Notes: generated by a model not told the origin, from the letters alone. 53,953 bases of DNA from Brevibacterium ravenspurgense (GCF_001584615.1 NZ_LQQC01000009.1:1-53953), one strand, 5' to 3'. Positions 25,051 to 34,213 are shown, numbered from the stretch's first letter. A program made the numbers and translations.

Positions 25051-25979
25051 CGGCGGGTCCTCGCTTTCGGGTCGAGTGCGTCGCGGACGATGTCGCCCAG
25101 CAGCAGGAACGCAAGAACGGTCAGGGCAAGAGCCGCGGCCGGGTAGAACAGCAAGCCGGGCGCGGTGCGGATGACGTTCTGTGCGGTCGAAATGTCATAG
25201 CCCCACGAAATGACCGACGGCGGCAATCCGACACCGAGGAACGACAGGGTTGCTTCGGCCACGATGTACGTTCCGAGCGACACTGTCGCGATGACGATGA
25301 CCGGCGCCAGCGAGTTCGGAATGACGTGGCGGATGAGGTTCTTGGTGCGTGAAACGCCGAGCGCGATTCCCGCTGTCACGAAGTCGGACTGTTTGACCGT
25401 GAGCACGGCACCGCGCATGATGCGGGCAACCTGCGGCCAGCCGAACACCGCGAGTGTCAGCGACAGCGTCCAGATGCCGCGGCCGAACGGGGCAACCTGC
25501 ATCATGACGATAGCGCCGAGCACCGATGGGATGGCGAAGAAGATATCGCCGATGCGGGACACGACGGAGTCGAGCCAGCCGCCGAAGTAGCCGGCGGCCG
25601 CACCGATGATGCCGCCCAGCAGTGTTGCCAGTCCGGTCGACAGCAGGCCGACAGCAAGCGAGGCGCGAGTGCCGTAGATGACGCGCGTGTACACGTCACA
25701 GCCCTGACGGTCGAAGCCGAAGGGGTGGCCGGGCTCAGCCTTGTTGAGCGATTTGCCGAGGTCGCAGGCCGCACCGGAGGGGTCCCCCGATGTGAGCAGC
25801 TGCGGGAAGAGCGCGGCGAACACCACGAGCCCGACGAGTGCCAGGCACACCCAGGTGAGCCAGCGTTTGCGCATGTCGCGCCACGCATCACCCCAGATGC
25901 TCGTGGGCTTCGTCGAAACGTCGACCTCGTCGACAGCTGCGAGAGGTGTTTCTTCAATGGGAGCTACATAGCGTTTCAT
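25047..25979 (-). CDS. Oligopeptide/dipeptide ABC transporter permease (DppC/OppC type)
   Basis: This 310-residue membrane protein has an N-terminal cytoplasmic tail, then a helix at about 38-58. The binding-protein-dependent transport domain includes GTRASLAVGLLSTGLATLLG and the EAA-loop region ARIMRGAVLTVKQSDFVTAG..IALGVSR. An insertion with two Cys (GAACDLGK, DRQGCDVYTR) in the extracytoplasmic loop is common in actinobacterial DppC. It is three bases from the DppB-type gene upstream and overlaps the ATPase gene downstream. Confidence 0.92.
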   Translation of the reverse strand: MKRYVAPIEETPLAAVDEVDVSTKPTSIWGDAWRDMRKRWLTWVCLALVGLVVFAALFPQLLTSGDPSGAACDLGKSLNKAEPGHPFGFDRQGCDVYTRVIYGTRASLAVGLLSTGLATLLGGIIGAAAGYFGGWLDSVVSRIGDIFFAIPSVLGAIVMMQVAPFGRGIWTLSLTLAVFGWPQVARIMRGAVLTVKQSDFVTAGIALGVSRTKNLIRHVIPNSLAPVIVIATVSLGTYIVAEATLSFLGVGLPPSVISWGYDISTAQNVIRTAPGLLFYPAAALALTVLAFLLLGDIVRDALDPKARTRR

Positions 25980-25982
25980 GAG

Positions 25983-26912
25983 TCACTTCCCGTAGCGAAT
26001 ACGCGGGTCGAGGACAGCGTAGAGAATGTCGACCAGGAGGTTGGCCAACATGAAGATGATGACCATCACCGCGACGAACGACACGACGGTCGGGCCTTCA
26101 CCGCGAATCACGGCCTGGTAGACGGTGCCGCCGACGCCGGGGATGTTGAAGATGCCTTCTGTGACGATCGCACCGACCATCAGTGCGCCGAGGTCAATAC
26201 CGAGGTAGGTCACAACCGGGATGAGCGAGTTGCGCAGAATGTGCACCCGGATGACGCGTCCGCGCGACAGGCCCTTGGCGGAAGCCGTGCGGACGAAGTC
26301 AGCGCCCATGTTTTCGGCAACGGATGAGCGGGTCAGGCGCAGAATGTTCGCGATCGACACTGATGCAAGAACAAACGCGGGCGCGATGTACGCCGAAATG
26401 CCCGCGTTGGCCGACACCGAAGTCGGAATCAGTCGCAGCTCAACACCGAAGATGTACTGGATGAGGAAGCCGACGACGAACGTCGGCACTGAGATGAGAA
26501 GCAGCGACACAATGAGCGATACCGTGTCGAACACACCGCCCTTGCGCAGACCGGCCACAAGGCCGACCGTGATGCCGATGATGGCTTCGAAGACAAGCGC
26601 CAGAATCGCCAGCTTCGCGGTCAGCGGGAAGGCGCGGGCCATGATGTCGCTGACTGCCTGACCGTTGTAGGCGATGCCGAAGTCGCCGGTAAATACGCCG
26701 CCGACCCAGATGAGGTACTGGACGATGAACGGCTTGTCGAGGTTGTACTGCGCGCGGAGGGCGTCGATAACAGCCGGCGGCGGTGTTTTGCCGCCGAAGA
26801 GCGCAGCGATTGGGTCGCCGGGGAGTGCGAACACCATGAGGTAGATCAGAAAAGTCGCTCCGAAGAAGACGGGAATCAGCTGGAGCAGCCTTCGGCCGAT
26901 GTACCAGAGCAT
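25983..26912 (-). CDS. Oligopeptide/dipeptide ABC transporter permease (DppB/OppB type)
   Basis: This 309-residue membrane protein opens with the family signature YIGRRLLQLIPVFFGATFLI, FALPGDP and LRAQYNLDKPFIVQYLIW. It ends with LVDILYAVLDPRIRYGK, typical of DppB. The EAA loop is LTRSSVAENMGADFVRTASA with KGLSRGRV. It is the first gene after the stem-loop that separates it from the binding protein, so it is probably expressed at a lower level than that protein. Confidence 0.93.
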   Translation of the reverse strand: MLWYIGRRLLQLIPVFFGATFLIYLMVFALPGDPIAALFGGKTPPPAVIDALRAQYNLDKPFIVQYLIWVGGVFTGDFGIAYNGQAVSDIMARAFPLTAKLAILALVFEAIIGITVGLVAGLRKGGVFDTVSLIVSLLLISVPTFVVGFLIQYIFGVELRLIPTSVSANAGISAYIAPAFVLASVSIANILRLTRSSVAENMGADFVRTASAKGLSRGRVIRVHILRNSLIPVVTYLGIDLGALMVGAIVTEGIFNIPGVGGTVYQAVIRGEGPTVVSFVAVMVIIFMLANLLVDILYAVLDPRIRYGK

Positions 26913-26980
26913 AGGAGCCTCTGTTCGTTTCGGTTTTCTAAAGCACCGCGGGCTTTCCGCGGCCGGGGATCAAGACCGAA

Positions 26981-27020
26981 GAATACCGCGGAGTGCATAA
27001 ACTTGCACTCCGCGGTATTC
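26981..27020 (-). terminator. 17-bp perfect stem-loop between binding protein and permease genes
   Basis: GAATACCGCGGAGTGCA at 26981-26997 pairs exactly with TGCACTCCGCGGTATTC at 27004-27020. It lies just after the stop of the binding-protein gene within the operon. Such structures usually stabilise or attenuate so that binding protein exceeds permease. Confidence 0.8.
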
Positions 27021-27042
27021 AGTCAGTCATCTGTGATGCTGG

Positions 27043-28680
27043 TCAGCCCTTGGTGACCTGGTCGTACAGCGGGACGGAGTTCCAGCCGAACTTCACGTTC
27101 TGCACCTGGTCGTTCCACACGCCGTTGACGTTCTGGTACCACAGCGGCACAACCGGCAGGTCCTTCATGAGGATGCCCTGTGCTTCGGCGAACTTCTCGG
27201 TTGCCTTGTCAGCATCAGCTTCGGACGAACCGGCCTTGAGCGCCTCATCGAATTCCTTCGACGAGTAGCGAGCGTAGTTCGAACCGGCCCCGCTCTGGTA
27301 CAGCGGAGCGAGGAAGTTGACCTGGGCCGGGAAGTCGGCCTGCCATCCGGAGCGGAATGCACCGGTCATCTTGTCCTGCTCTTCGTCGTCAAGCAGTTCG
27401 GCAAACGACGGGTAGGCCTGGCCTTCGGCCTTGATGTCGAGGGTTTTGGCGATCGAGTTCGCTGCGGCGGTGACCCACTCTTCGTGACCGCCGTCGTTGT
27501 TGTAGGCAATCGTGAAGGTGCCGTCGTACTTGCTGATTTCGTCAGCCTTCTCCCACAGTTCCTTTGCCTTTTCGGCATTGAACTCGGTCACTTCGTTGCC
27601 GTCGATGTTCTGACCCCAGTCGTCCCATCCTTCGAGGGTCGGCGAAGTGAAGTCCTTAGCCGGGGTGCGGGTGCCCTGGAAGATCTTGTCGGTGATCTGG
27701 TCGCGGTCAAGAGCCATCGAAATGGCCTGGCGGCGCAGCTTGCCTTCCTCGTCCATCTTGAAGTGGTCGAGGTAGGTGGGGATCGTCATGGTCTGGACGA
27801 TCGCGGCAGCCTGGTTGACGTGAGTTTCCGGGAAGTCGCCCTCGTAGGTCTGGAAGTTCGACGGGTCAACCTGGTCGAGGATGTCGAGGTTGCCCGACTG
27901 AACGTCAGAGTAGGCGGTCTTCTGCGATTCGTAGAACTTGATCTCCACGCCGCCGTTCTTGGCTTCGCGCGGACCGGAGTAGTCCTCGTTCTTGACCAGC
28001 TTGATGCCCTGCTTGTGGACCCAGGAGTCTTCGGCTTCCAGCTTGTACGGGCCGTTGCCGACGGGCGATTCGCCGAACTTCTTGGTGTCTTCCAGAGCCT
28101 CGTCGGTCATCGGCACGAATGCCGAGTAGCCGACGCGCTTGGCGAAGTCAGCTTCCGGGCTGTTGAGGGTGACGGTGAACTCGGTGTCCGACTTCTTTTC
28201 CAGACCGGTGAGCTCAGCACCTTCCTTGTCTGCCGAGTAGCCCTTGATGTTTTCGAAGAAGTACTGGCCGCCCTGTGCGTTTGCGGGGTCAGCGCCGTAG
28301 TTCCAGGCGTTGATGTAGGAGTCAGCGGTGACGGGGCTGCCGTCGGTGAACTTCGCGTCTTCCTTCAGCTTGACAGTCCACACAGTGGCGTCGTCGTTCG
28401 GTTCGACCGATTCGGCCTGGTCCATGCGGACTTCACCGTTTTCGTCGAACGACGTCAGCCCGGAGAACACCAGGTCGATGATCTTGCCGCCGCCGACTTC
28501 GGTGGTGTTGGTGGGGATCAGCGGGTTCTGCGGTTCAGTTCCGTTGGTGGTGATGACTGCCGATGAGTCACCGCCGCCGGCGTCGCCATTGTCGCCGCCA
28601 CCGCCGCCGCAGGCTGTGAGGCCCAGCGCGGCCGTGGTCACCAGCGACAGAGCCGCCAGCAGTTTCCGATTGCTCTTCAA
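27043..28680 (-). CDS. Oligopeptide-binding lipoprotein (SBP family 5)
   Basis: This 545-residue binding protein has a lipoprotein signal KSNRKLLAALSLVTTAALGL with lipobox LTACGGGG. Family 5 blocks include EPNDDATVWTVKLKEDAKFT, FTDGSPVTADSYINAWNY and RRQAISMALDRDQITDKIF. It captures peptides outside the cell for the permeases. I chose the TTG at 28680 because GGAGG lies five bases upstream and the signal peptide then starts correctly; longer in-frame starts would add an implausible leader. A promoter-like pair sits at 28802-28830. Confidence 0.92.
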   Translation of the reverse strand: MKSNRKLLAALSLVTTAALGLTACGGGGGDNGDAGGGDSSAVITTNGTEPQNPLIPTNTTEVGGGKIIDLVFSGLTSFDENGEVRMDQAESVEPNDDATVWTVKLKEDAKFTDGSPVTADSYINAWNYGADPANAQGGQYFFENIKGYSADKEGAELTGLEKKSDTEFTVTLNSPEADFAKRVGYSAFVPMTDEALEDTKKFGESPVGNGPYKLEAEDSWVHKQGIKLVKNEDYSGPREAKNGGVEIKFYESQKTAYSDVQSGNLDILDQVDPSNFQTYEGDFPETHVNQAAAIVQTMTIPTYLDHFKMDEEGKLRRQAISMALDRDQITDKIFQGTRTPAKDFTSPTLEGWDDWGQNIDGNEVTEFNAEKAKELWEKADEISKYDGTFTIAYNNDGGHEEWVTAAANSIAKTLDIKAEGQAYPSFAELLDDEEQDKMTGAFRSGWQADFPAQVNFLAPLYQSGAGSNYARYSSKEFDEALKAGSSEADADKATEKFAEAQGILMKDLPVVPLWYQNVNGVWNDQVQNVKFGWNSVPLYDQVTKG

Positions 28681-28801
28681 TTCAACCTCCGTGAGGGTCA
28701 GGTACAGGCTCAACCGCCGCATCCCGCGAGCGGGGTTCGCAGACGCGGATAAGCCTCCGGCGGCGCTGCCAAAATGTGATCAGCACCGCAATTCGGCCAC
28801 A

Positions 28802-28830
28802 AGTATAGAGGAAGATGAACAGATGCTGAA
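28802..28830 (-). promoter_or_regulatory. Possible promoter of the oligopeptide operon
   Basis: On the reverse strand TTCAGC (28830-28825), a 17-base spacer and TATACT (28807-28802) form a weak -35 and good -10. The position is about 120 bases before the TTG start, which implies a long leader. It is in the tail of the preceding TRAP region. Confidence 0.35.
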
Positions 28831-28840
28831 TATCAGCCGA

Positions 28841-30148
28841 TTATTTGACCGAGATGATTCCCGGGAACCAAGTTGCGATCTCCGGAACAAAGATCATGAC
28901 AACCATGAGGGCAAGCTCGATGAGCAGATACGGCACCGCACCTCGGATGATGTCCTGGATCGCCAACTGCGGCATCACTGATTTCATGGCGTACAGGTTC
29001 AGTCCCACCGGCGGGGTGATGACCGCGGTTTCGAGCACGACAACCAGAATGACGCCCAACCACAGCGGGTCGTAGCCCAGTGCCGTGAAGATCGGCAGCA
29101 GAATCGGGGTGGTCACCAGCAGCAGTGAAGCCGCATCGACCAGGCAGCCCAGCCCCATCACGACCAGCAGCAGAAGAACGGCAACGACCCACGACGGGAC
29201 AGTGAGCGCACCCGCCCACTCGGTAACGTGCTCGGCAAAGCGAACCAGCACCAGCATCTGCGAAAACACAAACGCCGCACCGACGATGATGAGCAGGCCG
29301 GCCGAAATCTGCGTGGTCTCGGCGAGGATCTTCTTGATGTTCACCCACGACAGCTGGCGCTCAAAAACACCGACGACCACAATCGCGCCGATGACGCCGA
29401 CCGCGGCGGCCTCCGTCGCCGTGGCGATGCCGGTGTAGATGGAGCCCAGAACCAGCACAATGAGCACGAGCGAGGGCAGGACCTTCTTCGTCGCCGCCAG
29501 CTTCTCCCCCAGCGCCACTTTGGCTTCCGTACGCGGAGCAATATCCGAGCGGACCAGCGCGGTGATCATGACGTACAGAGCCATGAGAGTCGCCAAGAGA
29601 AAACCGGGCACAAGACCGCCCGCAAACAGCTCGCCGATGCCCACACCGGAAATCGACGAGTACAGAATGAACATCAGGCTGGGCGGTATGAGCATCGCCA
29701 GAGCACCCGAAGCGACAACCAACCCCGTCGCAAAGGACGGCCGGTAACCGCGCTCAAGCATTTCCGGCACGGCCATACGACCGACCACGGCAACCGAAGA
29801 CAGGGACACGCCCGACATCGCACCGAAAACCGTCGACGAACCGACCGAAGCCACACCCAGACCGCCGGGCAGCCTGCCCAGCCACGCGTTGGCGAAGCGG
29901 AAGAACGCCCGACCCAAACCGCCGACGGCCAGGATTTCCCCCATGAGGATGTACATGGGGGCAGCAACCAGCGAATAGCTTTCCAGCTGGGAGACAAAGG
30001 CGATCGGCACCTGCTCCAGACCGCGCGGGCCCTCCAACAGAAGCAGACCGATGATCCCCGACGCCGACAGCGCCACAAAGATCGGGGCGCGCAGCGCAAT
30101 GAGAACTGCCAAGACGAGCAGCGCAAAACAGACGATGACAGCGTTCAC
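28841..30148 (-). CDS. dctM: TRAP transporter large permease (DctM type)
   Basis: This 435-residue protein with about 12 hydrophobic segments forms the ion-coupled channel of a tripartite ATP-independent periplasmic transporter. Typical blocks are APIFVALSASGIIGLLLLEG, AAPMYILMGEILAVGGLGRA, FGAMSGVSLSSVAVVGRMAV, MIPPSLMFILYSSISGVGIG and TPPVGLNLYAMKSV. GTG 30148 overlaps the DctQ stop (GTGA), showing coupling. Actinobacterial dctM genes are less common than in proteobacteria, but the set here is complete (dctP, dctQ, dctM in order). Confidence 0.93.
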   Translation of the reverse strand: MNAVIVCFALLVLAVLIALRAPIFVALSASGIIGLLLLEGPRGLEQVPIAFVSQLESYSLVAAPMYILMGEILAVGGLGRAFFRFANAWLGRLPGGLGVASVGSSTVFGAMSGVSLSSVAVVGRMAVPEMLERGYRPSFATGLVVASGALAMLIPPSLMFILYSSISGVGIGELFAGGLVPGFLLATLMALYVMITALVRSDIAPRTEAKVALGEKLAATKKVLPSLVLIVLVLGSIYTGIATATEAAAVGVIGAIVVVGVFERQLSWVNIKKILAETTQISAGLLIIVGAAFVFSQMLVLVRFAEHVTEWAGALTVPSWVVAVLLLLVVMGLGCLVDAASLLLVTTPILLPIFTALGYDPLWLGVILVVVLETAVITPPVGLNLYAMKSVMPQLAIQDIIRGAVPYLLIELALMVVMIFVPEIATWFPGIISVK

Positions 30149-30624
30149 CGGGCATCCACCTCGCGAGTCCGCAGGACGTACTGCAGAGGAATCGTGACGG
30201 CTGACGTGAGGAAGCCGAACGCCACCAGGAAGTAGTGAATCCACACCGGAATATTGAAATTGCCGGCCGTTTGGATCTGTGCACCGAAGAACGACGCGAA
30301 CGTGTTCAGCGACACCACACCCGCTGTCAGACACACGGCGAAGGCGGCTGCAGCGACAACCGCATCGGCAATCTTCTGCACACGCGGGCTGAACTGGCGG
30401 TAGAAGAGATCCATCGCAATGTGCTCACCGCGAAGGGCGACGTCAGGGATTGCCAACATAATGATCGCAATGAGCCCCACCGAACTGATGGTGATCGACC
30501 AGTCCAAAGGCAGAGCGAAAACATAGCGCATGATGACGTCATAGCCGGTGATGAGCACCAACACCACAACAATGACACCGGCCAGCATGCGCAGGGCGTG
30601 GGCGATCTTCGACAGCACTGTCAC
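30145..30624 (-). CDS. dctQ: TRAP transporter small permease (DctQ type)
   Basis: This 159-residue protein has four hydrophobic segments (LAGVIVVVLVLITGYDVIMR, SVGLIAIIMLAIPDVALRGE, VVAAAAFAVCLTAGVVSLNT and WIHYFLVAFGFLTSAVTIPL). The conserved DctQ feature of a helix followed by RGEHIAMDLFYRQ is present. Both ends overlap their neighbours by four bases, so P, Q and M are translated as one unit. Confidence 0.9.
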   Translation of the reverse strand: MTVLSKIAHALRMLAGVIVVVLVLITGYDVIMRYVFALPLDWSITISSVGLIAIIMLAIPDVALRGEHIAMDLFYRQFSPRVQKIADAVVAAAAFAVCLTAGVVSLNTFASFFGAQIQTAGNFNIPVWIHYFLVAFGFLTSAVTIPLQYVLRTREVDAR

Positions 30625-31670
30625 GGGTTCCTCACCTGCTCCAGCGCACGATCGGCAAGATCGTCATCGCCCACCTTGCTCCTCCACCAGTCCTCAACCC
30701 ATTTCGTCGCATTGCGGAACTGACGAGTCTGACTCTTATCAAGCTCAATGAGCTCAATGCCCGAGCTTTCGAAAACCGGCATGTACTCGTCATCCTGCAC
30801 GTCTTTGGCCAGCTTCGTGCCGTCAACCGAGAACACGCGACCAGAGTCGTGCACGGCCTCGCGCACCTCCTGCGGCACGCGGTTGAACCAGTCGAGATTG
30901 GCGTAGGCATCATAGGTGTACGCACCGAAATGGCCGATCGTGGCATAGCGAAGAACATCCTGCAGTGACCGGGACACAACAGTGCCGGGATAGGACACCA
31001 TCCCATCGACCGTGCCGCGCTCCAGCGCTTCGTAGACCTCGGCTGACGACAGGGCGACGGGTGCAGCGCCAAGGGCCTTGAGCATCGCACCCTCCACGTG
31101 GCCGGACACGCGAATGCGCAGACCCCGAATATCCTCCGGCTTCGTCACCGGACGGTTAACGGTGTAGATCCATTCGGTGGGACACATGATGGTGCCCACA
31201 CTCATGACGCCCTTCTTGGCAAACTCCGCATTGAAGGTCTTGCGCAGGTCCGAATGCGGGCTCACAGCCTCTTTCAGCGTCGAATAGTCCGCACCGCTGA
31301 AGGGAAGTTCAATAGCCCCCAGAATCGGGAAGCTCGTCGACACAAAACTTGAAGTCTGCATAGCAACATCCGCAACGGCACGCAGCAGACCGTTGAGGGT
31401 CTGATCGGAGTTCAGCAGCGTGCCGGCGCCGTAGACATCAGCGGTTCCCTCACCCAAGCGCGCATCGACGTTCTTCGCGAACTGCGCAATGGACGGCTCA
31501 AGGTCCGTGTAGCTGGGCGTGAGGTAGTGCGACACCCGCACCGTGCCGTCGGGGCGCAGACCGCCGTCAGGAATCAGCGGAGAGCAGCCGGCAAGACTGC
31601 CGCCGAGGCCCAAGGCGGCGAGCGCACCGGCGCCGAGGACAGCTCTGCGACTGACAGCAGGTCGTTCCAC
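30621..31670 (-). CDS. dctP: TRAP transporter solute-binding lipoprotein (DctP type)
   Basis: This 349-residue binding protein has the family core: GTVRVSHYLTPSYTDLEPSI, GTADVYGAG, the carboxylate-contacting arginine region EDIRGLRIRVSG, and GTVDGMVSYPGTVVSRSLQD. Its signal has a twin-arginine pattern (SRRAVLGAGALAALGLGG) and a lipobox LAGC, so it is probably Tat-exported and lipid-anchored. GTG 31670 follows GGGAAGGGG and fits the signal; the frame is open further upstream. The substrate is probably an organic acid, which cannot be specified. Confidence 0.88.
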   Translation of the reverse strand: MERPAVSRRAVLGAGALAALGLGGSLAGCSPLIPDGGLRPDGTVRVSHYLTPSYTDLEPSIAQFAKNVDARLGEGTADVYGAGTLLNSDQTLNGLLRAVADVAMQTSSFVSTSFPILGAIELPFSGADYSTLKEAVSPHSDLRKTFNAEFAKKGVMSVGTIMCPTEWIYTVNRPVTKPEDIRGLRIRVSGHVEGAMLKALGAAPVALSSAEVYEALERGTVDGMVSYPGTVVSRSLQDVLRYATIGHFGAYTYDAYANLDWFNRVPQEVREAVHDSGRVFSVDGTKLAKDVQDDEYMPVFESSGIELIELDKSQTRQFRNATKWVEDWWRSKVGDDDLADRALEQVRNP

Positions 31671-31795
31671 CGGACCCCTTCCCTTCACGTCGCCCCCGGC
31701 CACCGCAATTGCAGCGGCACGGCCGACAGACCCAATGATTCGAGCCTCAACTATACGGTTCCAACCAGTTGGATTCGGGCGCGCATGTCGCTGAA

Positions 31796-31827
31796 TGCAA
31801 TAAAACCCGCATGCAATAAAACCCGCA
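31796..31827. repeat. Two exact tandem copies of a 16-bp unit
   Basis: TGCAATAAAACCCGCA occurs at 31796-31811 and again at 31812-31827, followed by GCGCCTGCGCCTGC. It lies in the divergent gap between dctP and the enoyl-CoA hydratase gene, so it could be a regulator site for either. The unit resembles part of the 73-bp repeats at 32718 and 34214 (GCATTAAACCGC). Nothing else is evident in 31671-31932 except the ribosome site before 31933. Confidence 0.6.
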
Positions 31828-31932
31828 GCGGCGCCTGCGCCTGCAATCAAGCGCAACAATTCGCGCAGGCAAAGCGTCACAGCAGCCAGAATTCGCTACA
31901 GTGACACCAGCCACAGACTTTCAGGAGAGATT

Positions 31933-32703
31933 ATGAGCGAAGTTCTGACCGCCGTCGACGCCGGGGTGCTGACCATCACCATCAACCGCGAAGACAAAAA
32001 GAACGCGCTGACGAACGATATGTACACCGCGCTGGCCGACGCACTTGAAGCCGCAGTCGACAACAGCGATGTTCGCGTGGTCGTCGTCCAGGGCAGCGAA
32101 CGCGTTTTCAGTGCGGGCAACGACCTCGGCGATTTCCAGAACACACCTGCCGAAGCGGGCCTTTCGCGGCCCGTCTTCCGCTTCCTCCATACTCTTGCCG
32201 TGTTCCCCAAGCCGCTGGTCGCAGCCGTGTGCGGACCGGCCGTCGGCATCGGCACAACCATGCTTCTGCACTGCGACCTGGTGTACGCCGGAACCAACGC
32301 GAAGCTCAGCCTGCCGTTCGTCAACCTGGGGCTGTGCCCGGAAGCCGCTTCGTCACTGCTGCTTCCCAAGGTCGTCGGGCATGCCCGCGCGGCTGAGCTG
32401 CTCATGCTGGGCGAGCCGTTCTCTCCCCAACTGGCTTACGAGGCGGGGCTCGTCAACGCTGTCCTCGAACCTGACGAGGTGCTCCCGAAGGCGCAGGAAA
32501 CCGCGGCCAAGCTTGCGGCCAAACCCGCAAAGTCGCTGCGCGTGACGAAGGAGCTGCTGCGACCGGAAGTGCTGCGCCAGCAGATCCTGGAGCGCATTGA
32601 CGACGAAGCTCAGACTTTCAGCGCCATGCTCCACGAACCGGCTGCGCGCGAGGCTTTTGCCGCGTTCATGGAAAAGCGCCGCCCGGACTTCAGCGGCATG
32701 TGA
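31933..32703 (+). CDS. Enoyl-CoA hydratase/isomerase family protein
   Basis: This 256-residue crotonase-fold enzyme acts in CoA-thioester metabolism such as fatty-acid beta-oxidation. Visible are ITINREDKKNALTNDMY, the oxyanion-hole loop RVFSAGNDLGDF, KPLVAAVCGPAVGIGTTMLL and the catalytic-region LPFVNLGLCPEAASS, with one Glu in the PEAAS position. The second hydratase Glu is not obvious, so it could be an isomerase. AGGAGAG precedes the ATG. It is a single gene, followed by a palindromic repeat. Confidence 0.88.
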   Translation: MSEVLTAVDAGVLTITINREDKKNALTNDMYTALADALEAAVDNSDVRVVVVQGSERVFSAGNDLGDFQNTPAEAGLSRPVFRFLHTLAVFPKPLVAAVCGPAVGIGTTMLLHCDLVYAGTNAKLSLPFVNLGLCPEAASSLLLPKVVGHARAAELLMLGEPFSPQLAYEAGLVNAVLEPDEVLPKAQETAAKLAAKPAKSLRVTKELLRPEVLRQQILERIDDEAQTFSAMLHEPAAREAFAAFMEKRRPDFSGM

Positions 32704-32717
32704 GCGCCGTGCCAAAG

Positions 32718-32790
32718 TCACGCTTAAATGCAGATTCACGCTTTAATGCGCTGCATTTGCGCGTGAATCTGCATTTAAGCGCAAATCTGG
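32718..32790. repeat. 73-bp palindromic repeat, copy A
   Basis: A perfect 21-bp stem (32721-32741 with 32761-32781) encloses a 19-base loop that itself contains AATGCGCTGCATT. It lies between the convergent hydratase and MFS genes and could terminate both. A related sequence at 34214-34285 shows it is a dispersed element rather than a private terminator. Confidence 0.8.
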
Positions 32791-32833
32791 GGTATCCCGG
32801 CGAATGCGCACAACCGTCGGCACAGCGCACTCT

Positions 32834-34129
32834 TCAGTCAGCGACGACCTCCCTGCCTGCGCGGCCCAGCACGAAGCCGTCCCTGGCCGCCAGCACCGAC
32901 ACCGCGAACAGCACGGCGTACACGCACAGCAAAGCGATGATCGGCACCGTCCACCCTCCGCTGAAAGAGTGCAGGGCACCCATTCCAATCGGACCGGCGG
33001 CTGCCAGAATGTAGCCGAAGCCCTGCGCCATCGTCGACACCTTCGCCGTCATCGGCACCGAAGGCGAGCGCCACACAATGAAGCTCAAGCTCAGTGCCAG
33101 CTGCGCACCCTGGGCAAAGCCCAGCAACGTCATCCACACGTAGGGTGCGGCCAGCGGGGCAGTCAGCAGCCCCACACAACTGCTTATGCCCAGCCCGACC
33201 ACAATCAGCATCGGCAGCCACGTGGGTCGAACCCGCTGGGCGAACACCGGCGCCAGCAGCGAAGTGACAGTTGCCGGGAACACGGTAAACGCCACCATCC
33301 ACCCGGCTTTGTCCGCAGGCATTCCCGCGGCCATGAAGATCGACGGCACCCACGTGAGCGAGGCGTAGTACGTCATCGACTGAATGCCCATTGTCAGCGT
33401 CACCGCGATCGCAACCGGGTCGGTCAGCAGCTCGCGCATTCCCGCGCTCACCTTCACGGCGCGGGAGCCGCTGATGCGGCCCTCCCCCAGCCCCACCTCG
33501 TCTGCCGAGGTGCCGCCGGGTTTGGTTCCGGCACCTCGCCGGATTATCTGGGGAACCCAGGTCAGCAACGCGAATACGGCCAGACCGGCCCACGCGGCCA
33601 GCGCCCAGCGCCAGCTGCCACCGAAACTGTCCCGCAGCGGCACGGTCAGTCCCGCGCCGAGTGACGCGCCGATGCCGATGAATGTGGAGTACAGGCCCAT
33701 CATGAGCCCCGACTTTGCGGCGAAATCACTTTTGATAACAGCCGGAATGACTACGTTGCCCACCGCGATGGCAGCACCTACGAGGCACGTGCCGAGGAAC
33801 AGCAGGGCGAGCCCGGGCATGCTGCGCAGAAGAATGCCCGCGACCAGGACCACCAGAACGAGGCCCAGCAGCCGGTGCATCCCCAAACGCTTCGACAGCC
33901 CAGGCACTGCAAAGGCGAAGATGCCGAAGGCGACGACGGGAATCGTGGTCAGAAGCGACGCCGCGGCAGCAGAAAAGCCAAGGTCAGCGCGGATGTCGTC
34001 AATCACCGGCCCAATTGAGGACACGGCGGCGCGCAGATTGAGTGAGATTGCCAGCAGACCCACCGCGGTCATCCACGCGGCGGCGGTGCGGGCAGGCCTT
34101 GGTCCAGTCATGGAAGCGACTGTATCCAA
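32834..34129 (-). CDS. MFS transporter, CynX/NimT family
   Basis: This membrane protein of up to 431 residues has about 12 helices and the CynX-family start LLAISLNLRAAVSSIGPVID. FGIFAFAVPGLSKRLGMHRL and GFAQGAQLALSLSFIVWRSP are further family blocks. It probably exports or imports small polar compounds (cyanate, 2-nitroimidazole or sugar-like in characterised members); the substrate is unknown. The start could be ATG 34129 or ATG 34111. The central cytoplasmic loop near residue 200 (RRGAGTKPGGTSADEVG) is encoded by a hairpin of two inverted CGAGGTGCCG words at 33506-33538. Both gene ends are flanked by related palindromic repeats. Confidence 0.87.
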   Translation of the reverse strand: MDTVASMTGPRPARTAAAWMTAVGLLAISLNLRAAVSSIGPVIDDIRADLGFSAAAASLLTTIPVVAFGIFAFAVPGLSKRLGMHRLLGLVLVVLVAGILLRSMPGLALLFLGTCLVGAAIAVGNVVIPAVIKSDFAAKSGLMMGLYSTFIGIGASLGAGLTVPLRDSFGGSWRWALAAWAGLAVFALLTWVPQIIRRGAGTKPGGTSADEVGLGEGRISGSRAVKVSAGMRELLTDPVAIAVTLTMGIQSMTYYASLTWVPSIFMAAGMPADKAGWMVAFTVFPATVTSLLAPVFAQRVRPTWLPMLIVVGLGISSCVGLLTAPLAAPYVWMTLLGFAQGAQLALSLSFIVWRSPSVPMTAKVSTMAQGFGYILAAAGPIGMGALHSFSGGWTVPIIALLCVYAVLFAVSVLAARDGFVLGRAGREVVAD

Positions 34130-34213
34130 TGCGCCGGCGGCAGCCCATCGCCGCTGGTTGCCCCGTCGCCGCTTGTGCCAGCTCTTCGCCGTTGCAGCCC
34201 TTCGCTTCCAGAC

